Positions 33,018 through 45,616 of a DNA stretch of 64,000 bases are shown one piece after another; within the stretch, counting starts at the first letter, position 1, and each line of letters starts with the position of its first letter. The DNA is from Wurfbainia villosa (taxonomy: Eukaryota; Streptophyta; Magnoliopsida; Zingiberales; Zingiberaceae): NCBI GenBank assembly GCA_025175895.1, contig CM046004.1:4092001-4156000 (forward strand). The letters run 5' to 3'. The notes beneath the pieces are model-generated. The model was given only the letters and a program-made list of their open reading frames with translations. It ran no database searches and was not told the DNA's origin. A program made the translations under genes and the position numbers.

Positions 33018-35295
33018 TAGGGTTTTGGCGCAAAGGGGGAGGGTTTGGGAGGGATATCCGTTCCCTCGGGGTGAAATTCCTGAACAGCGACAGGGCAGAC
33101 CCTTAAATATACGGGAAATATTTCGCTTTACCCCCTGAAGTTTTTAAATTTGGATAGGATTTTGACGGTCTTTATTCAATCCTTCTTTTCTTAGCGGTCG
33201 TAAGAAAATCTTATTTTTAATGATTTTTAATTTAGAATATAATTTATATACGGTCAAAACGATAAAATCTTCCTTACATGCTGTGCAAAACAAGGATAAT
33301 GCTCCTAGGGTAACAGTGCGAGGGTAACTCATGAGGTTTCTTTTTATATTTTTAGGGGTCGATTTCGTCCTGACAACGAACGTTGCATGAGTGATGGTAC
33401 ACGATGTCCTCCGTCTTAACATGATCGGCTCTTCTGATATAGCATGGATTCAAACGTATTCTGATCATCCGTCATCCTGATTTACCTTCATTGATCGATG
33501 AAGATTCTAGTCGAAAACCGTGGGACAGAGTTGATTAGCCATCAGAATTAGTAGGAAAGAGAAATTTATCTGATACTTGATATTTGATATTTGATGTAAA
33601 TAAAAAAAAATAAAAAATAAAAATAAGGATATCTGCATCAATTTAATCTTCTCATCAGTAGAGAAACAGCATTGCAAATTAAACAGCGAACTGATCAGTG
33701 TGCATATATATTTACTTGAAAGTTATAAACAGACGATGAACAGAGTACTGCTGCTCCTTGTTTACTAACTGATTTACTTTTGTTGCCATTTTCACTCAAT
33801 TGAAGCACCACGACAAGGATCGTGTTTTATATATATTTAATTTGGTGTTCCTTTTCGTATTTCGGAAATGTGCCACCAAATGATTGTCAAAATAATACGA
33901 ATAGTTCTTAGCAAAAAGAATGTATTATGTGTTTGAATTTTACAAATATTTAAATAAATAATTGACTTGGAATTTTTCTTCTTTGTATTAGACTTCAAAC
34001 TCAATCCTTAAATGAGTCGAATTCAATTTTAACTGTTGAATCGATGGTTGACTGTAATTGAATCGGCAGTTCAACTATTGATTTTTTTATTATTTTAAAA
34101 TAGTTTATAGTTTATTTTTTTTAACAATAATTGTTTATTTAATAATATTTATAATATTTTAATAATTCAATGGTGTGATGGGATATAAATTAATTCATTT
34201 ATTTTAAATTTTTATAACTATTCTACCGATCAATTTAAATTTTTTTTTTTTTTGACTTTTTTGTTTTAAATTATTTGTTGTAGGGAATTACTCTTTTTAA
34301 GTTCTTAAATTAATTATTAAGTTATTTATTGATCTTATTTTTATCTTTTTTATTCATCCAACATTTAATTGAGAGAGATTATGTGACTTATATGATATAA
34401 TCAATAATAGATTATATATATATATAATGAACATTATCATCAAATAATCAAAAAATATATAATTTACATGATATATATATGTTTCATCGCATTAAAATAT
34501 AATAATATTAATACTAGAAAAAAAAAGATAATAATATTAAAAACTAACGAACTATCTTGTTTTAATTCTCTTATATCTTTTTTTTGTTCTCACATTTATA
34601 TTTTTTAAATAAATTTTTAAAAATAAAATATGAATAATAATTTTGAATCGCGATCTATCTACTTTATATGCAGGTATATGATATTATGTAATTTATATAA
34701 TTTTTCCGCTGGATTACGGATCAAAATTCAAAGTGACAGTGAAAATTTCTTTTAAACATACAACACTATACATTAGGGCATTGGATGCTCATATAATTGT
34801 TCCTCAAACTAAATATCGTTTTAAAAAAAAAAAATTGTTCTATGGAGGCTGCATTGCAATGTGAATGTCCAAGTGTATGAAGCAAAAATTTTCAATTGTA
34901 ATATATTTACAAGAATAATGATAGATCCTAGAATACTGAACTGTCCGTTGCAAATCCTTTCCAATTTATTTTGATGACAGATTAACAATTTTCATGGATC
35001 AAACTGATCATCTCTAAAATTAGTCGGGTGGGATTGATGCCAACTAAATTAAAAAAAAAAAAAAAAGGGGGCACGTTAACAGTAATGCATTCATGTACAA
35101 ACACACAAACTCCACGTCATGTGACCGTCTATACAAAATAAGAATGAAAATTACAAGCAAGTGTTCTTGCATGCTGCTTCGTGAGTCTGCTAATTAGGAG
35201 ATCCGCTTCCATTAGCTGGATTTGCAGCTGCTGTGTTCCCCCCTTTTTCTTTTTCATCAAAACCGAAGGATCACCAACACTTTGTTGACTGCTCA
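33018..35295. other. intergenic DNA between the CHZ-like and DHHC genes
   Basis: The first 100 bp hold the CHZ-like gene leader. The remainder is strongly AT-rich with A, T and TA runs (for example 34404-34430) and no conserved coding sequence. The last 150 bp are probably the 3' UTR of the DHHC gene. Confidence 0.6.
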
Positions 35296-38200
35296 TTAAG
35301 CAAATTCATGGTTTATTACTCTGTCATCATATTCACGTGCCATTTTAAACTCAACAGAAAAGCTCTCCAGGTCTTGTTTCTTCTGCCAGTGGTGGTCCAT
35401 TTCAAATTCTTCAACATGTTTTGGTGTTTCCCAATTGCCTTTGTCTCCAGAAAATACTGAATGTGGTGTCTCGGAGTCGCATCTTTCTATTGTTCCAAAC
35501 TGAAACTGATCCTCCATGCCTTCAAGCTCTCCTGCAGCAACATTGTGCCGTTTGACACCCATCTCCAGGTCAAAGCCTGGCTTCATCACCCGTGAATTCA
35601 TAGCTCTCCCCATAGAATGTGATGAAGAAAACCAAGATGAATCCTCTTTCACGATAGCTCTGAAATTATTCATGGATTTAGGGATTCCTGAGAAGAGGAT
35701 CTCCTTGACATTATGAATGCATCCATGGTTATATGGATTCTTTTTACCGTCGTAACGATATCTGAAGTTCTCATATGTTGTCTGCAAGCATATTTCTTGT
35801 GAGACACTGAAGTTTGCATATCAGAAAGGTAGAGGCCGAATCAGCTATCTACAACTTTAGCATTAAAGAATTTACCTGATTGGTGCAAACTAGGTAAAGG
35901 TGAAAAGTCGACAAGCCTCCAACAAACCAAGCTCCTATGAATGTATAAATGATGAGAATGCCAGAAACAGGTGATTGCAGCACAGCTTGCCAAAGATTGC
36001 AGTGATATGCTTCCATGATCTCTGTGAGGTTAACCCAGCAGAAGGAAAAGACGTATAGACATAGTAATGTTGTGGATGTGACGAACATAAAAAAGAAACG
36101 ATAGTTCCTCTGCTTGCACAAAACAAATAAAATATAAGTCTCGATGAATGAAACAGATGCTGTCTGAACATGCTTGGAAATTATATTATTTCTATTTGAC
36201 AATTTAAAAGTTTGAAGCTAACCAAGAATTGACTGGCATACACAATAATGAAATGCAAGGACTCAAAACAATTAGCTATAGCAATACAACGTGACATGTA
36301 TATAAACAATGTGTTACCCACCCTGCCTCTAAAAGTGAATTAGGAGTAACCAAAACTTCATGCTCGCTAAAATCTGAATCAACAATTGACTAGGCCTTGT
36401 CGAGCAGTATAAGTTAGAGTCCTATTATTCTGACTATGGCATCAATAAATGAGCCTCAGGGGCCTCTCTGAAGCCAACAAAAGGTGTGGAAATCTAGCAC
36501 TGTCTTGTCAAAGCCTTCCGTGAATCACCTCAAATTAAGAGCTCTAGATATAAGAGGGCCAACCTCATGTTACCCTGTGTTTGTCTTGCTAACTGGAATC
36601 TCTTAGAAGAAATTGTACAAGAATTAAGAGAAGTGAAAGCATTCAAACACGCAAGTCTATGAAACAAAAGATGTTATGTATTTTCAAATGAAAAGGAGGT
36701 AGTTCCTGGAAATAAGCTGTTATTAGAACATTATTCCTAGAAGTAAAATTCAACCAACATTGAGATGATGACTCTCCTTGGTATTAAAAATTAAGTCTCT
36801 AATGAGTTAAAAATGGCTAATGACAACATCAAGAAGAATGACAGCACAATACAGTAGCTCAGGGTGGAAGCTAGTAGTAAATGAGAGGAAGAACTTGATG
36901 AATTTGAGCAATGAAGTATTTCAGATTGCAAGTCAAGGATAGCAGGACCACCTTGTATGTCAGGAGCTAATAGTAGCTCAAGCCTGGGTAATGTTAAGTC
37001 AAATCAGGCTAAGTTAAGCTACTCTTTATTAATTTTATCCTTGCTAATTCAATCTGAGTAGTTATCAGGACATTCACTACCAGTAATCTGGAAGAACGTT
37101 GGCACCTTTAGTTCTTGAGAAGTTGTCTCTCTTTTTTATCCAATTTTATCTCTCTTTACTTAGCATCAGAACTCTAGTTAAATTAAATTGCACCTGATTC
37201 ATGGCCATGGACAATTCAACTTTTTAAAACAAACAAGGTGTAGAAAGTAAAGAAGAAAACTATACTCTTCCGATACACTGGCCAACCCAGGGACAATGAT
37301 GATCAAATCGTTCGACACAGTTGTTGCAGATTGAGCAATGGGAGCAACGAGGCGGACGATAAAGCATGCATGTATTGCAATATTTGACTTTCACAACAAT
37401 GCCATTAACAAATACATCCTTGGTCAGTGGCAAAACTGAGCTGCCATAAGCTCCTGACCACTCTGCGGAAATAGAGGACGTGCTATCAACATCTGTTAGT
37501 TCAGGAGGCTGTGCATTGCGGGGAACAATCCCTGGATCTCTGCCTGAAGTGAGAAATAGCATAAAGATATCCTGCACATAACAAAAACTAAGAATACTGA
37601 TGATACTATTAATGACTGATAAAAAGCTTCCAGCAAATGCTAAAAATGGGCTTGAGTTCAGAAAATCATCGCCCCTGCAATTTGATTTGCAGTTATTTCT
37701 GTGTTAGAGTTCAAAATTCTAAACTATTCTCTTACAAATTCTTGGGGAAATTTTGATCCAGTCATGTTTTGGCTTATTATTAGGATTATTTCTCAAGAAT
37801 AAGCATGGCCACTGGGGCTTTATTTCTGATGAGCCTTTAAGTTTTTAGTTGTATCTTTATGTTGAAACTTACAATATATATTACGCTTCAGGTCAAAGGT
37901 CTAAGTTTATTTTCAGTAGGCATAACCAAGATGAAACAAAAGAAGCACAACTAATTGTGTATAAGTAATTAAGTGGTCTGAGCCTCACCCTACAACAAAA
38001 CACATTCCTTTGTTTGTCTGAACCCTGGAAAATTCAATCGAAAACTGATGTGCTAGTTGGAAAAGGAATTCTGCATAGTAAGAGAAACTAAACCATAAAT
38101 GATGAAATTACAAGGAAGAGTCACTCACATAAGCAGTAAAGGCAACAGCGAAATCAAAAATAAAATTTCCCAAGTGATGCTGAAACTCATTCACCAACTT

Positions 38201-38519
38201 GTCTGAAACAAATAACACAAAGAAGATAACTGGGACAACAATGAGAGGTACTGTCAGCGTTAAGGATCTCACATCTGGACCAAATATAAGCCTCCCTCCG
38301 AAACAGAATTTCTTGAAGAGATTAAAATGAGATAATTAGTTGCCTTTCCAACTTAAGAACGTCTATCAGATTGATTAGCTTCAAGAAAAAGAATGAGGTC
38401 GGGGATCTGATTACATTGCTTCCTTTCCACACTTGATACAACCGCTTTGACGTACCACCTGTCTCAATGATCTTCCGATTTGAATCAGTAATATGATGAG
38501 GAAGAGAGTTTTCGGACAT
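35296..38519 (-). CDS. DHHC-type protein S-acyltransferase (palmitoyltransferase)
   Basis: Five exons, all phase 0 with GT-AG borders: 38519-38415, 38311-38129, 37571-37266, 36109-35876 and 35781-35296, giving 437 residues. The enzyme transfers palmitate from acyl-CoA to cysteines of membrane-associated proteins. Residues 29-47 (YQVWKGSN joined to KFCFGGRLIFG) form the N-terminal block typical of plant PATs. Two hydrophobic spans follow (about 52-73 and 84-105), then the cysteine-rich domain at about 158-198 with catalytic DHHC at residues 186-189. Two more spans lie in exon 4 (about 203-225 and 245-270). TTYE at 277-280 is the conserved TTxE motif. The cytosolic C-terminal tail of about 155 residues is variable. 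Exon 3 ends GR and joins RNYRFFFMF where relatives have GLRNYRFFF. A 5' UTR intron is likely from 38871 to 38543. Length and architecture fit the plant PAT05-PAT09 group; the exact member is not assigned. Confidence 0.92.
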
Positions 38520-41015
38520 TTTACCTTGCGTTCTATTAATATCTGATAAAGCAAATGATACTGTCAACGTGTTAGTATCAGAAACAATCAAAGCAAGTTT
38601 CCCCTTTGAATTGGAAACAATGTTAAACTTCCCACAACATAATGCATGTCAACCAGATAAAAAAAACAGATCCAGATCATTGCTATATTAAATTGCCAAA
38701 GTAATACCAATCTAAGGGAACCATTCACAAAAATTAATCTCATAGATAAAATAACAGAAATAACAAGCAATAATGACGATATCGAATTAAAGATGGAAAC
38801 TTGGACGAGGAGCGAAAGCAAATCACAATCCGAAGAGGTTGAAAGAACTAGGAACAAGATTGGAACATAACCTCGACCGAAAATAACCAATGGGACGAAA
38901 CGGGGGAAACCCTAGGCCGTGGCGATTTGGTTCTCCGTCAGCCGAGCAGTTTACCACCAACAAGGTGATAGGATCGGTGGCGCCAGGCCTAGGGAATGGT
39001 CAGAGGAACTACGTGTCGGAATCCCGAGCTCATCGACGGCTGGACGAGCTCGGATTCAGAGACGACGCAGCGGTAGGCAGGGGAGGAAGAATTGATGCCG
39101 TTGCTGTTGTTATCGTTTTATTGGAAGCTAAAAATGGAGAAACCGCGCCAAGTAGGCGATCGTTGGTCCATGAACGGGCACGGACCAAATGGCAAAAGAA
39201 CCCCAAATTTTACGCATAATGACATTTGTGTCCTCAGCCTTTCTTTGTAAGCAGCCAAAGCGATTATATTTCCTCAGTTTTTTAACGTTATTCATTTCTA
39301 ACTTTTAGTTCTAACTTAATTTGGGCAGATATCTTTCTCAATTTGATCCCTTGAGTTTTATCTCTTTTTTTTTTCAATTTTTTTTTTATAATTTCGTTTG
39401 TTTAACGCTCGGGTAAAAAAATATGTTTAAAAATGCTCACTCTTTTTAAATTCATTTTTGGGTATTATTTTTTGGTATTTTGTAAAATATAAAGACTTAT
39501 TGATTGATTAGAGGGCAGATATGCTTTAGTTAAAATAGAACAGATATTATTATAAATGAATATAAATCGATTTTCAATGTACAATTTAAAATTTTTATTT
39601 AAATTCAAAATTTTTTTACTGTTGTGACTAACAAATCAAAGAGTATAGTTCTTCGTAATTTACCTTAGTTTACTCTCACCGTTATAATGCGATGATAACT
39701 AAATTTTAACTATATTATCGTGATTTTATAATTTAAATAGTTTTAAACAAGTTAATAATTAAATTGATATATTTTTAAAATATTTCATAATAGCACTGGA
39801 ATAAAAAAATATTTTTAAACTATAATCAAATATTACTTTGATTGTCCTTAAAAAAAGACGTACTTTTCACAATTCTAATAATTCAGGTGCCTTTTGATAT
39901 TTACCAAAGATTATTTTCTAAATATTTATATTTACTAGTTGTGTATTATTTTACATAGTTTTGATCTCCTTGGTATCTATTTCTACTCGAAGCTCCCACA
40001 ACCATATGATCCACACGATTATACGGTAATAAAAAATATATAATATTTTCGTCGAGCATATTATAATCTATCACTGAATTTGTCAAGGTCATCGACATCG
40101 TTTTATTGTCGACAGCAAATCCACGGTCATGATTGAACTGCGATCGCTCACGATCGTGATCGTGATATTGTGGTCGATCGCGCTCGATTGTGACTATAGT
40201 CGATTGCACACCAATCACAGCTGCGATCAAGTAGGATTTTGATCGAATCACGATCGAAACTCGATCGAATTACGACCATCAGGATCGTGCCCACAGGCGA
40301 CTACAATTCATCATATTCTAATCGTAATCTGACTACAGTTTAATTGGAGTCGGAGTCCGATCGGACCACGATCAAATTGCAAGTGAAATCCGATCAAATT
40401 GTGGCCCTATTGTCGCGACTGTTGACGGTTGCAATTCGATCGGATTTCGATCGCAATTCGATTGAACTCTGACTCTGATCGAACTGCGATCGAATTCGTT
40501 GAAATTCGACCACCAATGGTGATGTCGAACGTATGTGAGAGAGGCTTACAATGAAATTAATATGTATTTTTTATTATCTTACTTGCACAAATATCCATAA
40601 CGCATGATATTAATTTTGTTATTTTATATAGATCCAAAAAAATATAGTTTATTCATAAATATGCTGATTCATTAACATCGTATCAAATATTGACCGTCCA
40701 TCAGAAGCCAACGTCAGATCAAACGACTGTTTTAGTAGTCGTTCAACGAACTTGGGTCCCTTTGATACTGGATGACATGGGATGACATGGCGTAATTCCA
40801 TTGGTAAGAGGGACGTGTTCTCTCAGCTCATTGGTGGAGACAAGTCACATCGTGTCCTTTTTAATCGTCCACGAATCACGATCATAGCACCTCCTAAACT
40901 AGTGAGAGAGAAGGGCGAAGGCGAAGCAGTGCTTCGTTCAGCCCACTCATTTCGGTCTTCGGAGATCGCGGCCGTTGCTCGCTCGTTCCGTCGCGATCTG
41001 CTCTCTCCCCGCGCA
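38520..41015. other. divergent intergenic region between DHHC and calnexin genes
   Basis: 38520-39200 holds the DHHC gene leader and promoter (probable spliced leader, GC-rich 5' exon around 38880-39170). 39240-40050 is AT-rich without features. 40060-40520 is a GATCG-rich block. 40560-41015 is the calnexin promoter and leader; the leader is GC-rich from about 40900 and contains a CT-rich TCTCTCC block just before the start codon. Confidence 0.6.
40060..40520. repeat. degenerate GATCG-rich repeat block
   Basis: About 460 bp dense in CGATCG, GATCGTGATCGTG, GATCGAATTG and TCCGATC words on both strands, arranged as irregular units of about 20-40 bp. It has no coding sense. It is a degenerate satellite-like patch of unknown origin. 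Confidence 0.55.
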
Positions 41016-44000
41016 ATGGGTGGGAGGAACTTGACGACGCCGCTTGTCTTGATGCTGATTGCGGTCCTTTGCTCTCAGATTTGGGCGTCAGATCCGGTAG
41101 TTTTTCCCGTATCCGCGAATTTTTCCTTCAGCTTGAATTTTAGACATAGAGTAAATTGGCCTTTTGATTCAGCTGTTCTACGAGTCGTTTGACGAGTCTT
41201 TCGAGGGGCGATGGATCGTCTCCGAGAAGGCGGACTACGAAGGTAAATTCCTTCCGGATCTGTTCTTGATTCTTGAGTGCAGTAAATTTTCTGTTGACAG
41301 TGCGAAGATTTCACCTTGCAACTGGCTGCTTTCGATTTTGTTGATGGGATCGTCGATTCTGTGATATCTTTCGACAAATCTAAGGAAGAAAAAAAAAACT
41401 GTGGAAATTAATTATGAATAAAAAATAGTGTAATTTAAGCGCTTCTATTGTAGACCAGTTGTTCCTCAAAAAGATAGTAGATAGGTGAGCAAGGTCTCAC
41501 CGTGTTTTTACGAGCATAATCTACTAATTTTGGGTAACTATATTGAGACATTCTGGATTTGTCGCCGACCATGTTGCATAGCTAAGGAACAGCTAGTCAC
41601 TCGGACCTGATAATTTTACTTGGTTCAGGTTCTAACTGTTTTTTTTTAGCTTCTGGAACTAGAGTGTATTGTTTTCGTTGGCTCGGTCTATTGATTAATA
41701 TTCACGGTTTAAATTTCTCTGATTTGTTTACTCAGTAAAGCTATTAGTATTTTATGTTAAGAAACTCAACCACAATTCTAACAGTTTCTAATTTAGATAT
41801 TTTTTGAAACTATTTTATTTCTCCAGGAGCCTGTTTATATTCTCATTATCTTGTCTTGTGTGAATGTCAAACATTTACTTCATATGTTATTTTTGGTAAC
41901 AAGTAGAAGGCAAGCTACACTGCTGAAAATAAACGCTCTTAATTTATTGAATTTATCAACCACACCTAATCGATTCCATCGGTTGATGGCATCTGGTTGG
42001 ATCTAAACAAATGAAGTTATGGTGTTTATGCCCTGGATGTTTCATGAAAGAATATGACTTTGAAACTACTAAAAATATTATACTGTATTTTAATGTGCTT
42101 CCATATAAACCGGCAACCTTATGATATATTTTTTCACAATGCTGGTACTATAGGAAGTCTCTAAATTGAAAATAATTAAATAACTTGATTACTTAAACAC
42201 ATGACATAATTAAGTTAGGTGTTATCCCATTATTCTTGTGTTTGTATATATAAGGCACTATTTAATAATCCAAAAAAATTCTGTTAGAGATAGGTGATGT
42301 ATATAGTGAAAAAAACTCTCTTTGTTTTAATGCTTAAACGTTGGCAATTTAGCATGTCATTACTAGCATGCCTGGTGTGGTTTTTTTTTTTTTTAGTTTT
42401 TAGCATGCCCTGTGTGGCATTTGTTTGTTGGATTTGAATAGGCATAATCAATGGGATAGTCAGATGCACGAAACTTCCATCAATTCAAGGTCCGGAAAAA
42501 GATATATTATATACAGTCTTATTATGCATAGCAAGAAGTTGTTTCCATGGAATAAGCATAGTAAGAGAGCCTGTTTTATTTATTTATTTATTTATATTGA
42601 AGAGCCATAGTCAATATAAATAAACAAGGGTTCTCTTACTTCACTTTAAAGAGCAGTAAATAAGAATAAACAATAAAAATGATTTCCATTTGAGGAGGTG
42701 TCTATAACTTTATGAATGATCTGAAAAAATGTAAGTATCAAAGTTTTCTTCGCCAAAGTGGCAACCAACCTTAGCTGTTTTTCAACCTCAAGTTTATCTA
42801 GTAAATGCAATTGATAATGAAAAACAGTCATTTCTTATAAGGAAAATGATCATATACCATCAATTATGATGAAATAAATGATAAAAGGATATAAACATAT
42901 TTTCAAGTAAAATAATATCAACTGCAGTAAGCTTTTTATGTGATAAGGATGTTTAGTCGAATAATTAGATTATATATTGACCTCAAGTATTGTCAAGCAA
43001 ATTTTGGTCCCATCAAGTAGGAATCATTTACAACTTAAGTCTAGGAATTATTATTCCTTTCAGTTAGAATGAGTTTGACATTTCCTTTTCCAAAGTGCTT
43101 CTTTATTTTCTAGGAAGCATAACTTATTCAAAGGAAGTTTAAACCAATCAATTGTTGATTATGAACATTATGTGATAACTTCATAATTATATATCTTATT
43201 TCTTTTTTTAATTTAGAACATTTTCAATTCTATGGCCACTGTATATTTATCTAGTTGGTTAATGTGAATTTTCTTTTATTTAATAGTGTCACATCCAGAT
43301 GATAACTTGGGAGAAAGACGTCACTCTATCCCCCTGTTATTAAAACTATTTGTTGTTAGGTTCCTGCCTTTATAATTATTCTTTCTCAATCAGGAATAGA
43401 ATTCATAATGGAAATTTAATATAATTGTTCTGATTTTTTCCCTTCAAGATAGAGTAGAAAACGTGGCCTGCAGATTAGAATTTTTAAGCAAATATTTATA
43501 CTGGGTTTCTTCAGACCTGGATAGTTGTTCTCTCTGAGCAATTTAGTTACTAACCCTGTACTATTGATAAGTTTACTGGAAACAGTATCAGAAGTAAATA
43601 TTCCCTATGTTGTCATGGATAACTTGGAACAAAAATGGATAGCTTAGCCCAACTTGACACAACAATTAGAGTGCTCGCATGGAGCAAAATTATCCTTTCT
43701 GCCCCGCCAATTTCATGGAGACAGGAATTATCCTGGATGCTATTTGCTGATTTATTTATTTATTTTCTTCCATAGTGAGTGCTTTTGGTGGCCAGTGCAT
43801 CTTTCTTACAATGTCTCATTTTGTCGATAAGGTACATGGAAACACTCGAAGAGTGATGGTCATGAAGACTATGGGCTTCTTGTGAGCGAACAAGCAAGAA
43901 AATATGCCATTGTCAAGGAACTCGAGGAACCAGTTGTTCTCAAGGATGGAACAATTATTCTTCAGTTTGAAGTCCGGTTACAAAATGGACTTGAATGTGG

Positions 44001-45616
44001 AGGCGCATACCTTAAGTACCTACGTCCACAAGAAGCTGGATGGACTGCTAAGGGATTTAATAATGAGGCTCCATATACCATCATGTTTGGACCCGATAAG
44101 TGTGGATCCACAAATAAGGTGCACTTCATCCTTCAGCACAAGAATCCTAAAACTGGAAAGTTTGTGGAACACCATCTGAAGTATCCTCCATCTGTACCAT
44201 ATGACAAAAATTCACATGTTTATACTGCTATTCTGAATCCTGGCAATGAGCTGAAAATTTTGATTGATGGTGAAGAGAAGAAAAAGGCGAATCTGTTGTC
44301 TTCTGATGACTTTGAGCCAGCTCTTGTTCCACCCAAGACAATACCTGACCCTGACGACAAGAAACCTGAGGATTGGGATGAGCGAGCTAAAATTCCAGAC
44401 CCTGATGCGGTAAAGCCTGATGACTGGGATGAAGATGCGCCAATGGAGATTGAAGATGAGGAAGCTGTCAAACCAGAAGGATGGCTGGATGATGAACCTG
44501 TGGAAATTGATGACCCTGAAGCAACAAAACCAGAAGATTGGGATGATGAAGAGGACGGCGAATGGGAAGCACCAAAGGTTGACAACCCCAAGTGTGAAGC
44601 AGCACCCGGGTGCGGAGAGTGGAAGAAGCCCATGAAGAGGAATCCAGCATACAAGGGGAAATGGTCTGCTCCTCTAATTGACAATCTGAACTACAAGGGT
44701 ATCTGGAAGCCACAAGAGATAGATAATCCAGAGTACTTCGAACTGGACAAACCAAACTTTGAGCCGATTGCTGCCATTGGTATTGAGATATGGACTATGC
44801 AGGATGGGATTCTGTTCGACAATATTTTAATATCTAGTGACGAGAAGGTTGCTGAGTCATATCGGTTGGAGACATGGAAGCCTAAGTATGACGTTGAGAA
44901 AGAAAAGCAGAAGGCTGAAGACGCAGGTGCTGGGTTTAAAGATGGACTTTCAGGTCTCCAGGTAATGTTTTGTTCCACCAACACTAATAAACTAAATCGA
45001 GCTATTGCTCCCATCTCACATCCAATGTCATTGTTATTGCAGAAACAGATATTTGATGTTCTCTACAGGATAGCAGACATTCCTTTCTTGAAACCATACA
45101 AGATAAAAATCATTGTATGTTCTATTATCTTTAAAATTTTCCTATTTCTATTCCTGCTACTGAGACAGTAAACAAGATAGCAGATGCCCCAGCTTAAATC
45201 CAGATTACTATTTTTCATTTTTGATGACTGGTTTTGGGGGCAGGATGTTATTGAGAAGGCAGAGAAACAACCTACCGTCGCCATTGGAGTTCTGGTGTCC
45301 ACGGTAGTGGTATTTGCCACTGTCATAGTCAGGCTTCTCTTTGGTGGCAAAAAGAAACCTCAGGTGAGTCGCTGAGAGGGGTTTCAATCTGGCTCGAATC
45401 TAGTCGCTGTTCTATCTTTAGATAAGTCTGAGTCTTGACTTCCCTAAACCTTGCATTTTACAGAAACAAGTGGCAGCGCCGCCTGCTTCTGAAACCAAGT
45501 CAACCGAAACCGTTGGGAATGATTCTCCAGTAACTACCGGAGAAAAAGAAGATAATGGAGAAGTCGTTGATGCATCTGCTGCTCCTCGAGCTCGGACATC
45601 CAGAAGGGAGACATGA
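41016..45616 (+). CDS. CNX: calnexin
   Basis: Six exons (41016-41096, 41173-41242, 43832-44961, 45043-45114, 45244-45363, 45464-45616) give 541 residues, the usual plant calnexin length. Calnexin is an ER membrane lectin that holds monoglucosylated glycoproteins during folding. Residues 1-25 are a signal peptide. The globular lectin domain includes KYLRPQEAGW (about 112-121) and the cysteine pair at about 106 and 141. The proline-rich P-domain arm (about 221-353) has repeats of IPDPDxxKPxDWDE and then GxWxxPxIDNxxYKGxW, with a second cysteine pair at about 305 and 311. The transmembrane helix is about 462-486 in exon 5. The cytosolic tail is short, acidic and then basic, ending SRRET. Intron 2 is 2.6 kb. 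The start was chosen because it gives the signal peptide and no upstream in-frame ATG exists close by. Confidence 0.95.
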
